From: Ricinus communis
Taxonomy: Eukaryota; Streptophyta; Magnoliopsida; Malpighiales; Euphorbiaceae
Assembly: GCF_019578655.1 (NCBI RefSeq)
Contig: NC_063262.1
Span: 4,099,582 to 4,163,581, forward strand
DNA: 64,000 nucleotides
Direction: 5' to 3'
In this document: piece by piece, positions 11,319-25,000 of the stretch
Numbering within the stretch: position 1 is the first letter of the stretch
Layout of the letters: the number at the start of each line of letters is the position of its first letter
The notes under the pieces: generated by a model
Database searches by the model: none
What the model was told of the DNA's origin: nothing
Seen by the model: the letters and a program-made list of their open reading frames with translations, nothing else
Translations under genes and position numbers: made by a program

Positions 11319-11458
11319 TGTTAAACACTGTAATTAAATGTTTATTGTAAGGGTAGTATAGTCATTTCCATGTTAGAGTATAAATAGTCATCTTTCCTTT
11401 TTTCTTAGGTTAAGCTTTCTTTGGTCATGTACATTATGTTATTCCTTCGTTTGTAACA
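11319..11458 (+). repeat. 3' LTR of the copia element
   Basis: 140 bp, same ends as the 5' LTR; six substitutions separate the two. Confidence 0.95.
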
Positions 11459-11463
11459 TGTGG
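11459..11463. repeat. Target site duplication TGTGG, right copy
   Basis: Exact repeat of 8278-8282. Confidence 0.9.
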
Positions 11464-11590
11464 AATGAAAATGATGTCATATTATATACTCTTTCGTTAG
11501 TTACAAGAGATGGAGCAATAACAAGCTGCATTGCAGGTTTCTGTCATGGCAACAAATACAAAAGATTGCAAATTAAAGGGTATATAGTAT
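11464..11590 (+). pseudogene. PPR-like pseudogene, downstream fragment
   Basis: Removing the retroelement and one TGTGG joins the frame open at 8282 to ATGTGGAATGAAAATGATG here. That frame stays open for about 40 codons (contains NENDVILYTLSLVTRDGA) to a TAG at about 11,588. The continuity supports the idea that the element landed in a once-coding relic. The sequence is too short and diverged to name the parent gene. Confidence 0.35.
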
Positions 11591-12301
11591 AGGGAATTGG
11601 GATAGGAACATTTCTCATGCGGTTTTAAAACCTTTGACATCCTCTCATGCCATGGTATTTACTTCTTCAAATTTCGATCAAATAGTTGAAATAGTAAAAT
11701 ATAAAATTTAAATTTCCTATGATGGATAATTATTTATTAAATAATAAAATTTAATTATTAAATTTGAATTTAATAGTTAAAATTATACCAACATGACCTA
11801 TATCATTTTATCTAAAATATTAGAAAATCTTAATCCATTATGCAAATAATAATTTATGTTATTATATTACAGTGTATTATTATAGGCGATTGGAAATAGT
11901 GGAAACTCTTATTGATATTGTTTCCCAATCTCAAATATTTTTTCTTTATGCAATAGGTTGTTCTTGCGACTCTTTCAATTGCTACTTGATAGTTCAAGTT
12001 TGTGTTACGAAGATAATAGGCATGCTTTCTTTTCTCAAATCTAAACCTGCATTAATGAAAGACCCATTTAGTTTTTTAATTTATATTAAATTCTTTAATG
12101 TCGTTTTGCCTTTATATGTTTGTAAGATGTAAATTAGATTATTCATCATTTTTCTATGAGTTTGCATTTACATACAAAGTGTGGACTAATGAATTTTTTT
12201 TTTTTTTTGTATGTGATAAATTCAGTTTTTAAGAAAAATTGAACAAAAAATGAAAGAAAAAAACAATGAGAAAAGCTATAAAAAGAGAAAATAATTTACA
12301 A

Positions 12302-12365
<64 letters not shown>
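12302..12365. repeat. Compound (CT)n(AT)n microsatellite
   Basis: About 13 CT units run directly into about 19 AT units. Confidence 0.9.
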
Positions 12366-12367
<2 letters not shown>

Positions 12368-13125
12368 AGACTTAAAATATTATTGACATATGTACTTAAT
12401 TTTTTATATATATATTTATTTTGACACATGGAATTCAAGCTTATGTGTAATTTTATAGTTCTTTTCTATTAATTTTTTTATTAATAAGTTACATTCTTAA
12501 TTAAATATTTTTCTAATTATAAGAAATAACATATTAATAATAAATTAGTCTCCTAATTAGATAATAATTAATTTTTTAATTATATAATGATTATTTAAAA
12601 AATAATATATTAATTATATTTTAATATTATAGTAACTAATAAATTATTTTTTAATTAAATAATAATTTTAATTAGAGAAAATTATATTTTAAAATATTAC
12701 ATTCACTAATAAATTAATTTTTAATTCTTAAAAATATCAATATCAATTATATTGATAGTATTAATTGATATAATGTTGAAATTAATTAATATATATTTCC
12801 AAAATAATTTTTATAATATTGTACTAATAAGATTTAAAAAAATAAAAATATCTAAAATTAATTTATTATTATTTTTTAAAATATTATAAATTAAATATTA
12901 AATACTAAAAATCTATTAAATTATATCTATAAACTTGATTTTTTATAATCAAAATAATAATAATAACCGTGTAATACATAAATAAATGACTAGTATATTA
13001 ATTTCTAAAACTTAAAATATTTTTGACATATATATTTAATATTTGACACATATAATTTTTATTTTAACATATATATTTATTTTTTACATATAAAATAAAA
13101 ATTTATATGTAATTTTATGTAAAAT
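12366..13125. repeat. Direct repeat pair with a Helitron-like 3' end between
   Basis: 12,366-12,460 and 13,005-13,120 share a diverged segment built on ACTTAAAATATT-TTGACATAT and ATGTGTAATTTTAT words. Between them, about 12,860-12,995 resembles 38,240-38,375: an AT-rich body, then a CCGTG-type degenerate hairpin, then CTAG/TTAG before TATATTA. The family name is uncertain. Confidence 0.4.
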
Positions 13126-16100
13126 AAAGTTCCAATACTACTTGTATAATCACTTATATAATTGAGCCCATGACTCTTTAACGCCATGATGGCACCGCAT
13201 AGAGCTACAATGTTACTATCAAATGATGTAAGGTACATTAACCATGAAATTCTTTTTGTGATACACAGTGCTGGAAAAATGTACTTCTTGGAAGTTAAAT
13301 TTATAATGTATTTGATTGAAATTTATAAAATTTATTTATAAATTTAAAATTTATATTTTAAAAAGATAAAAATTAATTTAGAATTTTATATAATTAAATT
13401 AAATTTCAATAAAATAAATATAATTTTTAAATAAATTTCATATTAATAAGTCATTGATTGTATTATTTTAATTTTTTTAATTTTTTTCAAATAAGATTTT
13501 AATAAATTTTAACAAAATAAGATCTGCAGTCTTGATTTACTTCCCATAATTACTAAAACACCACATCATTTCGATTCAGATTGTTACGATTTTATGTGAA
13601 CAAATACTGTAATAGTCAGAAACATTCACCTTATTTATACACTGCATGCAAATCTATATAAGAATTACAAATTACTGACTGACTAACATTATTATCAGCA
13701 ACGCATACTAAAAGCTCCTTTTCTTTTCTTTTCTTTTAATTTTGACTAAAATCCTTATCTTTTCAGATAGGCCTATCTTTTTAGGTAGGCCTATCGGTCA
13801 AGATAATGTCCTCCCAATTGGTTGGATCCTTTCTTTATTACTCATTCTGATGAATGCTTTTTCTGATTTTAAAATTAGTAATAATTGAGGAGTTCTTTTA
13901 TAACCGGACAAGTTGGATTAACTAGGTGATATTTGTATAATATAGATTATCATGTTAGATCATTGGTTGGAATTTATTATTTAATAAAAAAGTATTTATT
14001 TTCAAAATTATTTTAATAAAACATCACCTTTCAATTTTAAATTAAAAATATAAATTATAATTTAAACATAAAAAAAAAATTATTTATAAGAGATTAATTT
14101 AAAAAATAATATTTCAAAAATAAATATTTCTCACGTTTACTAAAAAATAATAAAATATTTAATGCAGATGAAAAAAAAGAATTAAACATAAAATCTCTAT
14201 GGAATTTAGTAGTCTCAAATTTTAAATATTGGGAAAAAACTTTTATATATATAAAGCATGAGCAAAATGGCATGATGGAAACAATGTAGGAATGACTTTA
14301 AAATTTGCCGAAGGGCCAGATGTCCCTTGTCGAGAAGCCAAGAATGATAATATGATAGTTTTATTTATATATGCATCTAATATTACCCATTGAAGAGCAG
14401 CAAAAGCAAAATACAATTTTTTTTAAAGTTTAATAATAACTCTTATGCCAGCAACGAATACATAGCCAACATTCAGAATCTTAAAAAGCCAAACTACAAA
14501 AGAATAAAAGATACTAACGTCATCTTCAACCTCAACCACCTTTATTCACGCACACCACCCGCTCCTCTGTATATTCCCAAGCTTTCTTTGCCAACTTGCA
14601 ATGGCTACCAATTCTATAATTGACCATTTAAAAACCCATCAACCTAAGCATTTTTCTTACTACTTGCCCGCCATTCTTTTCCGGGGAATTTAAATAACAT
14701 CCATTAGTTTGTTTTACTTATTGTGATTCCACTTTATAAATAAAGGCAATTCACTTATATATTTTGAGTAGACTGCAGAATTTGAATCCCAGGAAAATAT
14801 CACAAATACAAATAAACATTAGCAAAATACTTCAAATTAATCTTGCTAATAGTTTTTATATTTTAAATTTTTTCTCAAATAAATGTTTTTTTTTTATTAA
14901 TTTTTTTATAGAAATAATAGTAAATAGAATTAAATGTTAAAGCTAGACCAGTCATCGATCACTATTATTTTATAGAGCGAGAAGATAACTGAACTTATAT
15001 ATTTTTAGCTCAAGATTACTTCTATTATTTGTTTAGGCAGCAATAATTGAAAAGATTAAGAAAGGAAACATTAAACTACAAGCCAAAGAATAATTTGAAC
15101 CGAACATCAGTCAGTTGAAAGACAGTTGATGTAATGCGGAGAAACCTATAACCATTAAGGCTTCTTCCTCAGTATGACTCAGCATCAGGTTTTAGTAATT
15201 AATTACTAATCAAGTTAATTAAATAATAAGGACAAAAGTTAGGACCTAAACTTAAATTATGAATTAATGACACGCTATATAATTATTGAAATAAAAATAA
15301 AACAGAGGCCTGCATATGCACCAAGAAGTTTGGAATTTGCCGTGTGTTCCCTAAATTAAAGGAAAAGGAAAAAGTTTTTTTATTTTTTTTTTAAAAGAAA
15401 AAAAGAAAGGGAGCGGTGGTGAAATCCGCGTCACACACCTTCTCTCTTCTTGTCCTTTCTTTAATTAAGAATATACTCCTTTCAATTAAATAAGTGCTGG
15501 CCAGCCAATTTATTTTTATTTAATAAGTGTGTTTTCCTCTTAATTACTTTTATTATTATTATTATCTCGGAACTTGATAGCCTACCAATGGGTTTTACGA
15601 AGTTTTGTGCTACGGCTACAATAAATGCTTGTCCAAGCATTGCATGTGGTGAAATGATCCTTTCTTTTTTTCTTCCTTTTCCTTTTGGCAAGAATCATCA
15701 ATTTCATTGAATTAAATAGGATTATCATACATCAGGAAGCTCATTTTCTAGATCACCTGCTAATACAGACTAATTTCGATAACATCCAAAATTATCATTA
15801 TATTTTTATATATATTACTCTTTTCATTCTTGTTTGTTTTTTTAAGTTAAAAAAGTTTCAATACAATATTTATTTTTTACTTTTTATTTTATTCTTATAT
15901 TGGAATAAATGTAATAGATTTTACTATATATGTGTATATGAGGATAAATTAATCTAATTTAGCTATTTTTTTTATAATTAAGGCTACTAAATAGTTTCTT
16001 AATCTAAGTATACTATTAAAGAATGACGATCAGTGTGAAATCCAATGCTTATTGGAAAACCATAATTATTATGTAAATGCAAACAAGATTCTGAGCTTTA

Positions 16101-17760
16101 CATTGATTTATCATGTGAAAGTTTAATTTTTTAAATTAGAGTCCAAAGATAATAGATTCTTTGTCCATCTCAAAACATTAATCCATTTTATGTTTTTGTG
16201 CATTCTAAATTAGAGTTTTTTTTTCTTAATTATTAATCGAATAACTAATAGTTAAAGACACTGTTCATATATTAATATAAATATTATAATCTCAATTTAA
16301 ATTTGAACTTTTTATTTTTATAATTATAAGTTCTTATATATTTTTAAGTTCTAATATACAATTGGGTCTTTTTATTTTAATTTTATTAGTTACAAATTAT
16401 AGATTAGATTGGGTTTATTTTAAGCTGATTTTATCTAAATTGAACTCGTATCAAGTAAATATTAAGTTTTTATTATTTTATAATCCTCACCGAAGGAAAA
16501 GAATCTTCCTTGATCATCCCATTTATTCAATAATAGGTCATATTGCTAGTGTCGAATGAAAGCTTGCAATAAAATTATTATATTATATATCAAATCAATA
16601 GATAAAAATTAGTGCACATAAAGGTGAGATATTTAAAATTTTCATGTTATAAAATATATAAAATGCAAGTGGCGGAATTTCAGTTACAGCAATGATAGTA
16701 TTATCAAATACTGAATGAAAATTACAGTCATTAATTTATATTTAGTTTTAATATAAAAACACTTTCTTTGGGAGCTTATTAGCTTAATGATTTATAAGAT
16801 GATAGAATGGCGAATGGGTGTCACTCAAGGTGACAATAACAAGTGATCAAAACAGCAAGTTGGAAAACGCCGCGAGATGATGAGGTGGATGGTCAGGATT
16901 GGTGCAACCAATTATCTTTCGTTCAAGTGGTGGAGAAGGTTCCGCGGGGTCCACTCTCAAATGCGGCGAGACGCAGCATTGCATAAACGAAAAGTTATGT
17001 AGGACGCCATTCCATCACTACATACTAATTTCTCTCATTTTTCAGAGGCAAAAAGAGGTATATTCCCTTCTAATTGATGATTTTCTTTTTCTTTTTAAAC
17101 TGTCTTAAATTTTATAGTATTTTTTCATCACATTAATTAATTTCATAAATTTTTTATTTTAAATTTTTACAGTATATAAAGAGTCTAATAAAAATATTTT
17201 AAAACTAATAAAATTAATAATATTAACTAAAAAACATAAATTTTAATTAATGTGTGAATTAAAAATAAACTATTAAATTGAAATAGAGAAAATAATGATT
17301 TAAGAATTAAATTAAATTATTTTATTCACTTATTTTTCTTAATACCAAATCTATATATTAAAAAATATAAAATTTGTTGATGCAGAAAGTATAAGCTACA
17401 AAAGAAATATCAAAAGTGATATAGCAAAATAGAAAATTGAATTGATGATGTGGAACCCACCACTCCCAAGATAGGAGGAGATAAAATGGCCCTATTCATC
17501 CATCAAGTGGGAGAAAATTATTCAGAAAAGAAAAGAAGAAGAAGGAGGAGGAGGAGGACAGCCAAAATCGACGCTGACATGGGCCGTACTGCTTGCTCCT
17601 GATTGGCCAGGAAAGAGACGTAGAAACTGCAACTCTTGTAGGTCCTACATTTTATTTAAATTATAATTATAAAATTTTAAATGAGAAAATCCAATCCCCA
17701 ATCTTTTGATTCCTCTTCTCTTTTTCACTCCACGTCTCTTTGCGTTCCCCAAAAGCCGCC

Positions 17761-17784
17761 TCTCTCTCTCTCTCTCTCTCTCTA
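17761..17784. repeat. (CT)n microsatellite
   Basis: A run of CT units in a leader-like stretch that has no coding frame after it. Confidence 0.8.
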
Positions 17785-20700
17785 TCAAGCTGTACAGCCG
17801 AAAGTGTCATCGTTTTACATATTTACTACTACACTGCTTGTACCTTACGAACCCAAACCCCAAGCCACTTTTCTTTTCTTTAAAAAAAAAATAAAAATAG
17901 ATTAATCATTAAAAATTGAACACACTCTAGAATTTTCCTTTAAATTATTATATTAAATATAAATATAGCAAATGAATCAGGACAGGACCTATTGAATATT
18001 GAAAATGACATTGAAATCCTATTATTATAAAGTTTTTTTTTTTTTGAAAAAAGTATTAAAAACTTAAACTACATGAAACAATTGACTCTTCTAATAGTCA
18101 ATAAACTTTAGTGACGATTTAACAAATTTAAGTCCCTAATTACGTTGTCCTTTCCTCATGACTCAAATGAATACAGCATTACGTACCTTTAAATATTTAA
18201 AAAATTTATTAAACTAATACAGTATTACATATTTACTGTTCGTATAAAGAAAAAGTTTAAATATAAGAAATGATACTTTATCTCCAATTAATTAAATGCA
18301 ATGAATATAAGAGATTATTAGTCATTAAATATATGTTTTTAATGAAAAATCACCCCTTTAATATTTTATATTAATTACTAAATAATATAATTATAAACTT
18401 GTACCTATAGAGCGTCATCAATTTCAAGTTTTTTTATTAAATATTAAAAATTATTAATTTATAAATATTATTTACTAAACATTAAATCTAACATCTCAAT
18501 ATAATTATAAAATAAATAGACTGCCATTGTATAAATGGAAGTTGATGTGAACCATAGAGAAATATTTAGTCGTGGATAAGCATTTAGAGATAAAAAGAAA
18601 AAGGAGATTAGTGGTAGAGTAAGACGAGGTCAATTACCAACCAATCCGAAAATTATTTTGTCCGTTGAAATGTTAATGTACTTATTCTCCTCTCTTCCCT
18701 CCAATGAAGCAGGTAATTTGCCTCTTCTGCCACGTAGCGGACAGGTCAATATTTGAACCAAACTTTTTCTTTTTTCCCCTTCCCTTTCCTACATGCTTCT
18801 CTTGGACCACCATTGGATACCCATTCTTAGATCTATAGAGTCAATCTTTTTAGTTTTTTTATTTTTATTTTTATTTTTTATTATTAATTTATCAATTCTT
18901 GTTTGTTAGATTTTATTAAAATTGTTTGAAGTTTATTGGTGGTGCTCCAAAGAGTATATTCAACGAATTTGGGCTTGTTTAAAATGTTTCAAAGGGTAAG
19001 ATCAATTTTTTTTTTTTTGTTAAACACGTTGTGCACCTTTTTAAGTTTAAGTTGAAGCAATTGCTTAAATCACTTTAAATGACACTAGGGGAATGTGGCT
19101 TTTTTTAAAATTAAAATACTTGAGATAATATCTTGTCACCCGTAAAGATATTATCCAACGCATTTTAAATTAATATTAAATATATATATACCAAAAAAGT
19201 TGTATTATCAAACTTCAAGAAAATAAGACTAAAAAATATAATAATTAAGAGAGTTAGTCACTGCTTCAAGCATGGCAAAAGCTTGGTAAAATGAACTATT
19301 AATATTATTTTCCAATGGGATGACCTAATATTAATACCAAGAAATGATTTTGTAGTCTATAAATTTATAAGTTGCTACTCTTAAAATTCACCATAAATCA
19401 AGTAAAGAAAAATTTGCGGGTCACATGCAATTATATACCATTATAATTAAACCTAATTGAGTTAAACTCGCATTTGTATTCAAACTTTAATAATTGACAT
19501 TAAATTCGACTAGAAATAGACAACTTAGCTCAAAGTTCTATTTAGTTTTGGTTGGTCTATATGATAAAAGAATCAAATTTAAACTTGGTCGGTCGCAAAA
19601 TAAGTTTGTTAGAATGAATAAAGTAATCTTGTAAGCATTATGTTGGACTATTAATTATATGAAGTAAAAAAGGAACACACATATTGTTGATCCCGTAGTA
19701 CTTTTAAAAGCACTCGGATGTCATAGAAATAACTTACCTTTTATATAGAAGGAATGCCTCTTGTCGTTTGGTCTTTGCTTTTAGATAAGACGGGATAAAA
19801 ATATTTCACGCATGTGTCAACTTCTTATTTCAATTTCTTTTTGCATAGTCCTATTTTTTATTGCTCCAATATGCCATTCTATAATTTTACTTTACGTATA
19901 AGCTAATTTGCAAAATTTATTGTAACATGCTATAATTTTGAATTAAACGTAACTCTAAGTTGTTTTTAAAATATGGATTATAATAGCCTAAGACTTGTTC
20001 ATATTTAATAAGATAAATACTAAATTCATAAATGATTCAATTAGACTTATTTTCGACTCAAAATCGCTCTTAAACTTATCGAACAAGTTGGAGTGTATTT
20101 TTAATCAAATGAGCTGCGAACTACTACATATTTTATCTTGATCCTTAAAAAAAAAAAAAAACTCACAAATGAAATGAAAGAGTTAATAAATGAAATAGAT
20201 AATGGCCTCATTTACAGTCTTGCAACTGGCAAATTCATACTGAAAATGGAAAAAACATGAAACAACAACACCAATAGGAAAAATTTAGGTGGGTTCCCTG
20301 TTTGGTTTCTTGCTCATAGACAAAGCTGACAACTCAGCTTGACCCACCCACAAATTTCTCAACACCTTGAACCATCACATGCCCCAGCCAATTGTGATTA
20401 CACTAATTACTACTTATAAACTCACGTACTATAATTAAAACCAAAATTACTAATTGCTTTTTGCAATTTTTAATTAAAGGAAAGATTATTAAAGAAGAAA
20501 GTAATTTGGTTTATTATTCGTGTCATCCAGTCATCACTTGACACGAAAGGAAAAATATAAAAAAAAAAAATAATAATAATAATAACAATAAAAATAAAAC
20601 AAAAAAAATCACCGGCAAATTCATTTGTTCTCTTAAACAGTGGACAAAGAGAATATCCTCTACCGGTAACTTACAAAAACTCGCCGGATAAACATCAGAT

Positions 20701-20858
20701 TCCGGGAAATTAACAAAAAATTATAACAAAATTAAAGGATAAAAGAAAACTAAACAGAGAGAGATTTAAACTAGTTGCTCCAAATCTCTCCCTGGAGAAG
20801 TGAACGTCAGATTCACAAACTCTCTCTATATAATATATTTATATTCAAATTTCTCCGC

Positions 20859-21706
20859 TTAAACAAACAGATTAAGCAGCTTTCTATCTCCTCCTCCATT
20901 TCCGTATTGATCTCCAAATCCACTATCAAAACACGTCGTAGTCACCGATTCCTCCGAATTCATCGACGGAGTTCCCGGCCGCCGGAGTTCAGGTTTCCTC
21001 GGTGAGTTTTTCGGAGAAAAGCTCGGCGTTAAGCGAAGATCCAGATCATTTGACGGTAAGTATAACGGTTTCGGTAGCTGCTGCTTGTTTATGGTTAAAG
21101 TTTCGTTGTTGTTGATTCTTTTCCGTTTCGGTGAGCTTTTGGATCTTGAATTAGAGAAACGAGAATGAGGATTTGGATCCTGAAGTTTCCACATGTCCGT
21201 ACAGGTTACTTCAGCTTCGGAAGTTTCATCCGAAGCCGGAGATGGAGAAGATCCGGCGAGTAGCTCAGGCATCGGCCGTAGTGTGCCGCCGCGTAAGACG
21301 GTTTCTACGGCAGCTTGACAAACATGCCAGTTCCCAGTCCATAGAAGTCCTACAGCGCCGTTTACAGGGTTTACAGTTCTTCCGCACGCTTCAAACAATA
21401 GAGATTGAAACAAAGCTGCAATATTAAACAACAAATGAATAAATAAAGATCTAAACACGTAAATAAAAGAAAAAAGCAAAGAATTATTAATTGCATCAAT
21501 AGATATATATATATATACTAACCGGGACGCTGGGTTTCAGGGACAGCAGAAATGAAAGACATAAGGCCAGCGCGGCCGAAGAATTTAGCGACGAAGACAG
21601 TGGCGTGGCCTTGAGCTTCAGGACTTTCAATCCACTGTAAACAAGGGCGAAGAATACAGGTTTCACTGCAGCCTTTTCGTAAGACTCTGCACCCGTTGCA
21701 ACTCAT
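20859..21706 (-). CDS. LBD38: Class II LOB-domain protein, LBD37/38/39 clade (two exons)
   Basis: Exons on the minus strand are 21706-21523 and 21415-20859, joined across a 107-bp GT-AG intron in phase 1, giving 246 residues. The LOB/AS2 domain starts at residue 1 with the zinc motif [15 protein letters not shown] (CX2CX6CX3C, residues 3-17), followed by [18 protein letters not shown] and the block [17 protein letters not shown] (62-78). There is no class I leucine zipper, as expected of class II. The C-terminal half has a basic KRKR cluster (158-161, probable nuclear signal), an LDLRL motif (186-190) of EAR-repressor form, and ends in KLLNLFV, typical of this clade. Arabidopsis LBD37/38/39 are nitrogen-induced nuclear repressors of anthocyanin and nitrate-response genes; that role is known for the family and only inferred here. 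The intron falls at the place usual for the family. Which of 37, 38 or 39 it matches is unresolved; [10 protein letters not shown] favours 38. Confidence 0.93.
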
Positions 21707-21907
21707 TTTTTATTTCTATTTGTTTTACTATTCCTTCTCGCGAATAACAGTTTCACATGAAAACACGAGCAGAGAACCCCTAAAACCAAAACCTAGTGGT
21801 TGCTTTGAACACAAGGAAGGAAGAACTAGTAAAAACAAGAGTGGGTAAAGAAAGGAGGATGACGGAGAAGAAGAGAAATTAAGGTCGAAAGGAAGAGCGA
21901 AGGGCAG

Positions 21908-21919
21908 TATATATAAAAA
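21908..21919 (-). promoter_or_regulatory. Candidate TATA box of the LBD gene
   Basis: Read on the minus strand this is TTTTTATATATA, about 205 bp upstream of the ATG. It would give a leader of about 170 nt, which is CT-rich on the transcript strand. Confidence 0.5.
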
Positions 21920-22049
21920 TTGGAAGAGTTGGGTTGGGATGGGTTGGGGTGGAGTTTAGAAGTAAACTAGGGTTGAGTTAGTTAAGTAGTGGGTGGGTGT
22001 GAAGGAGGACATAGGGAAGAGAAAAGGTTGGGTTAGATTCCAAAGACTT

Positions 22050-25000
22050 GGGTGCAAGCGGCTCCGTGTCTCCGCTTATGGTTGTCCCTCCACCGTTGGA
22101 TTTTTTTTTCATTATTTATATATTCTATAATTTTACTGATTAATGAAAATTGTGGTGGCAGTGAAGTGGATAATAATGGGGTTGCTTTCCTTTCGTCATC
22201 ATTTGATTATATTATATATATTCATTTATATTGAGAGGAAGAAAAGAAAAGGAAGAAATAATGGTATTAGAGGGAGGGTGTAACTGTGGGTATCTGGAGT
22301 ATAATTAAGTGGTTCATTAGAAATAAGGAAATGGGTGGGCATGGCATGCACATGTATGGAGAAATGGGAAAATATTCGCTTTGTTGTTGTGGGGTTATAT
22401 GTGATATTAGACTTAGCAAGTGGGAGAGAAAAGTTAATGGTATTTTTTCTTTTTCGGCTAATCATTGGTGGAGAGATTGGTGCAGTATTAGGAAACACAT
22501 CCATTGTTAGCGGTGCTAGTTTTTCTCTAATTAGAAATAATTAAAATTTCTTGCCTGCTGTTATAACTTTTTCTTTTCTATTAATTTTTGGATCAACCAT
22601 ATATTTGCGGACAATGTGTTCCTCCTCTTTCAATCTTTTATATCACTATATAATAACTTTCTCTTCTTTCTTTACTTCTTTACTTAATTATGTAGTACAT
22701 GAAACTTGTCTAGCTTATAGTAAATAGTAAAAATATTTTAAGAGCAGATTTACCATAACATCGACCTAATAACACAGTTTTAACATGACCACCAGCCTGG
22801 CCCCAACAAACCATGTTAAAATGTATGATATGATATAAGCTCTTTAATTTGTTTTGGGGAGAAATGCATTTTTATATCTTTAAATTTAATTAATTAATTA
22901 GTTTAATATTTTAAATATTTTGATATAATTTAATAAGCATATGAATTTATTTTTTATAATATTTTAACACTTTATAATATTGTGTCTCTTCTATAAGTTA
23001 TTGCACGAAAGTGTTTAAATATTATCTAAAAAAAGACCGTGTATGTTAGATTAAATTAAAAGTTAAATTTTTAAATAGATAAAATTTAAATAGTTGTTAG
23101 ATCAATCAAAAATTAAAAAATTAAATTAATTAATTAATATAATTCTCTTTAGAATCAATTAATCAATATAAGTTTAATACCATATAAATATGCATTTCGC
23201 CCTTTATTTTAGTTTCTTCCGGCTCTTAAATTGTGTCATAGTCTATGTTGCATGAGTAAAGAAATAACCTATTCTGACATAAATAATAATAATAATAATA
23301 ATAAAAGAATTAAGCACCAAAAATTTTCAGATAAAGTTGACAATTAAAGATGATGAAAAGGGATAATGTGTTTTCTTGACATAGTAATTGACTATGTGAA
23401 TTTTCTTAAAAATGCAGCGTTTTTAATATTCTACTAAAGGTTATTCCAGGTGAATAATCCACATTGCGCTGATGGTACACACTATTACAAAGTAAACTAT
23501 AGAGTTAAAAGATCTTTTAACAATTCATGGTTTAAATTAATACGTTTTTAAGTAAATAATATATCTACAAAAATTAAACAATAATCGAAGATAGTTGAGA
23601 TCATTCAACCCTTCTTAATTACTGAAAACAAATCCATTCAAGAAGTGTCTTTATCTGTCTATATGTCATTTACCAATCTAGGATTTTGAGCCAGGCCAAT
23701 TCCTATGATCAGAAGAGAAGTTAATACTGTGTTATTTGAGTAAATATAAGCTTGTCCAACTAAATATATACGTTTAAAATCTTGCATATTAATATATACA
23801 TTCCAGTTTTGGTCTAGCAATTTATTAAGAAATAGTCTATGATTATGAAACATTATCTTCTTTGTATATGATTAGCTGTCAACATAAGAAAACAGTCTTG
23901 TAGCACAAGAACTTAATATGTTAAATCAGAATGATCCTATTTTTGTTTATTTCTAAATGATCTCTCTCTGATATACAGCTTGCAAGATAATATTTAGGAC
24001 AAGATAAGAATAAGTTATTCTTTATTGCATTATTCATTGAAAATAAGATCGATTTGCTTGTTGAAGAGCATTTCCACCAACCTTCGAATGTTAAATTTAG
24101 ATTTCAGTTTAAGAAGTGCTAAATTCATTAGTTCAAAGTGAACTCTACTAAAGTAGCTGCTTCTGCTGGGCTCAATTCAGCTATTGGGTATGTGGAACCA
24201 ACAGAAAATGGTTACAAGAATGTTGCTTGTAAGGGAGAGCATGCCTTGCCATCCTTATTATCTTTTAGAACACTTGATTATAATTGAGGGAATCAATCAA
24301 ATTTTAAATTTCATCACTGATTGAAAGTTCAATGGACTTCTCACGATGTAAATAAAATTATTGTATATATTCATTTCTTTACTTGAACAGAAAAAAGAAA
24401 AAACGGCGAGAAATCTTTTTGCAAGTTGTTGAAAGAAACAATAAGCACCAATAACAACAAAGAAAAGTAAAATATAAAAAAACCATGGAAAACAATCTTG
24501 ATAAAACTTGTGGACTATGTCCACTAACAAGGTTACAATTTGATACTATGTTCCACACAAGTTGTGTACGCCTGTGCATGTGCTAGGATCTGACAATTTC
24601 GGCAATTATGGAATTTTTTTATACAACTTATTGAGCAATGTATCCGAAAAAACAAAAGTGTGCAATTAATTGAGAGTAGAACGGAGCAGCAGGGACCCAA
24701 TACGGGTTAGTCAATTGATAAGAGAGAGCATTTCTATTTTTTTAGTTAGTCATGGTTTTATTTTTTTAATAAAAGAAAACAATCCAGAAAAATCGTCTCT
24801 TTTGCAAACCCATCTTCAAAATCGACCAGTGAGAAAAAAAAAGTAAAACATCAATATTTCAAAAAAATAATAATTAATAATTTTACCGAACAATTTAAGA
24901 AAAAAAAAAAAAAAAAAGAAAAGAGAGGAGCAGGGGGGCGTTACCAGCCGAAGGCGACCAGTGGAAGTGTTACGGCCTCCGCAGACGTGGCGTCCTTATC

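Larger units (their letters stand above)
8283..11458 (+). mobile_element. Ty1/copia LTR retrotransposon, degenerate and lacking gag/protease
   Basis: A 3176-bp element is bounded by 140-bp LTRs starting TG and ending CA, flanked by the 5-bp TGTGG duplication. A primer-binding site complementary to initiator tRNA-Met follows the 5' LTR, and a polypurine tract precedes the 3' LTR. Inside, integrase, reverse transcriptase and RNase H regions follow in copia order in one plus-strand frame, broken by seven stops. Only about 300 bp separate the 5' LTR from the pre-integrase motif, so gag and protease are absent; a second copy of an RT-start segment occupies part of that place. The LTRs differ at 6 of 140 positions by my hand count (about 4%), so the insertion is moderately young. 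The short LTRs would suit the Ale/Retrofit lineage, which is inference. Confidence 0.95.
11600..20850. other. Long AT-rich intergenic region, no convincing gene
   Basis: Mostly very AT-rich DNA with microsatellites, a dispersed repeat (12.37-13.12 kb) and AT-rich palindromic segments (13.3-13.5 kb, MITE-like but not delimited). A less AT-rich stretch at 16.8-17.1 kb and one at 17.44-17.9 kb look promoter- or leader-like (CCAAT-type words, a CT repeat), but no coding frame follows. Longer frames in this stretch give no recognisable protein. Confidence 0.5.

Noticed and set aside
21173..21427. 84-codon plus-strand frame, and another at 20,775-21,005
   Set aside because: Both are antisense shadows of LBD exon 2, which has a clear domain, intron and C-terminus on the minus strand.
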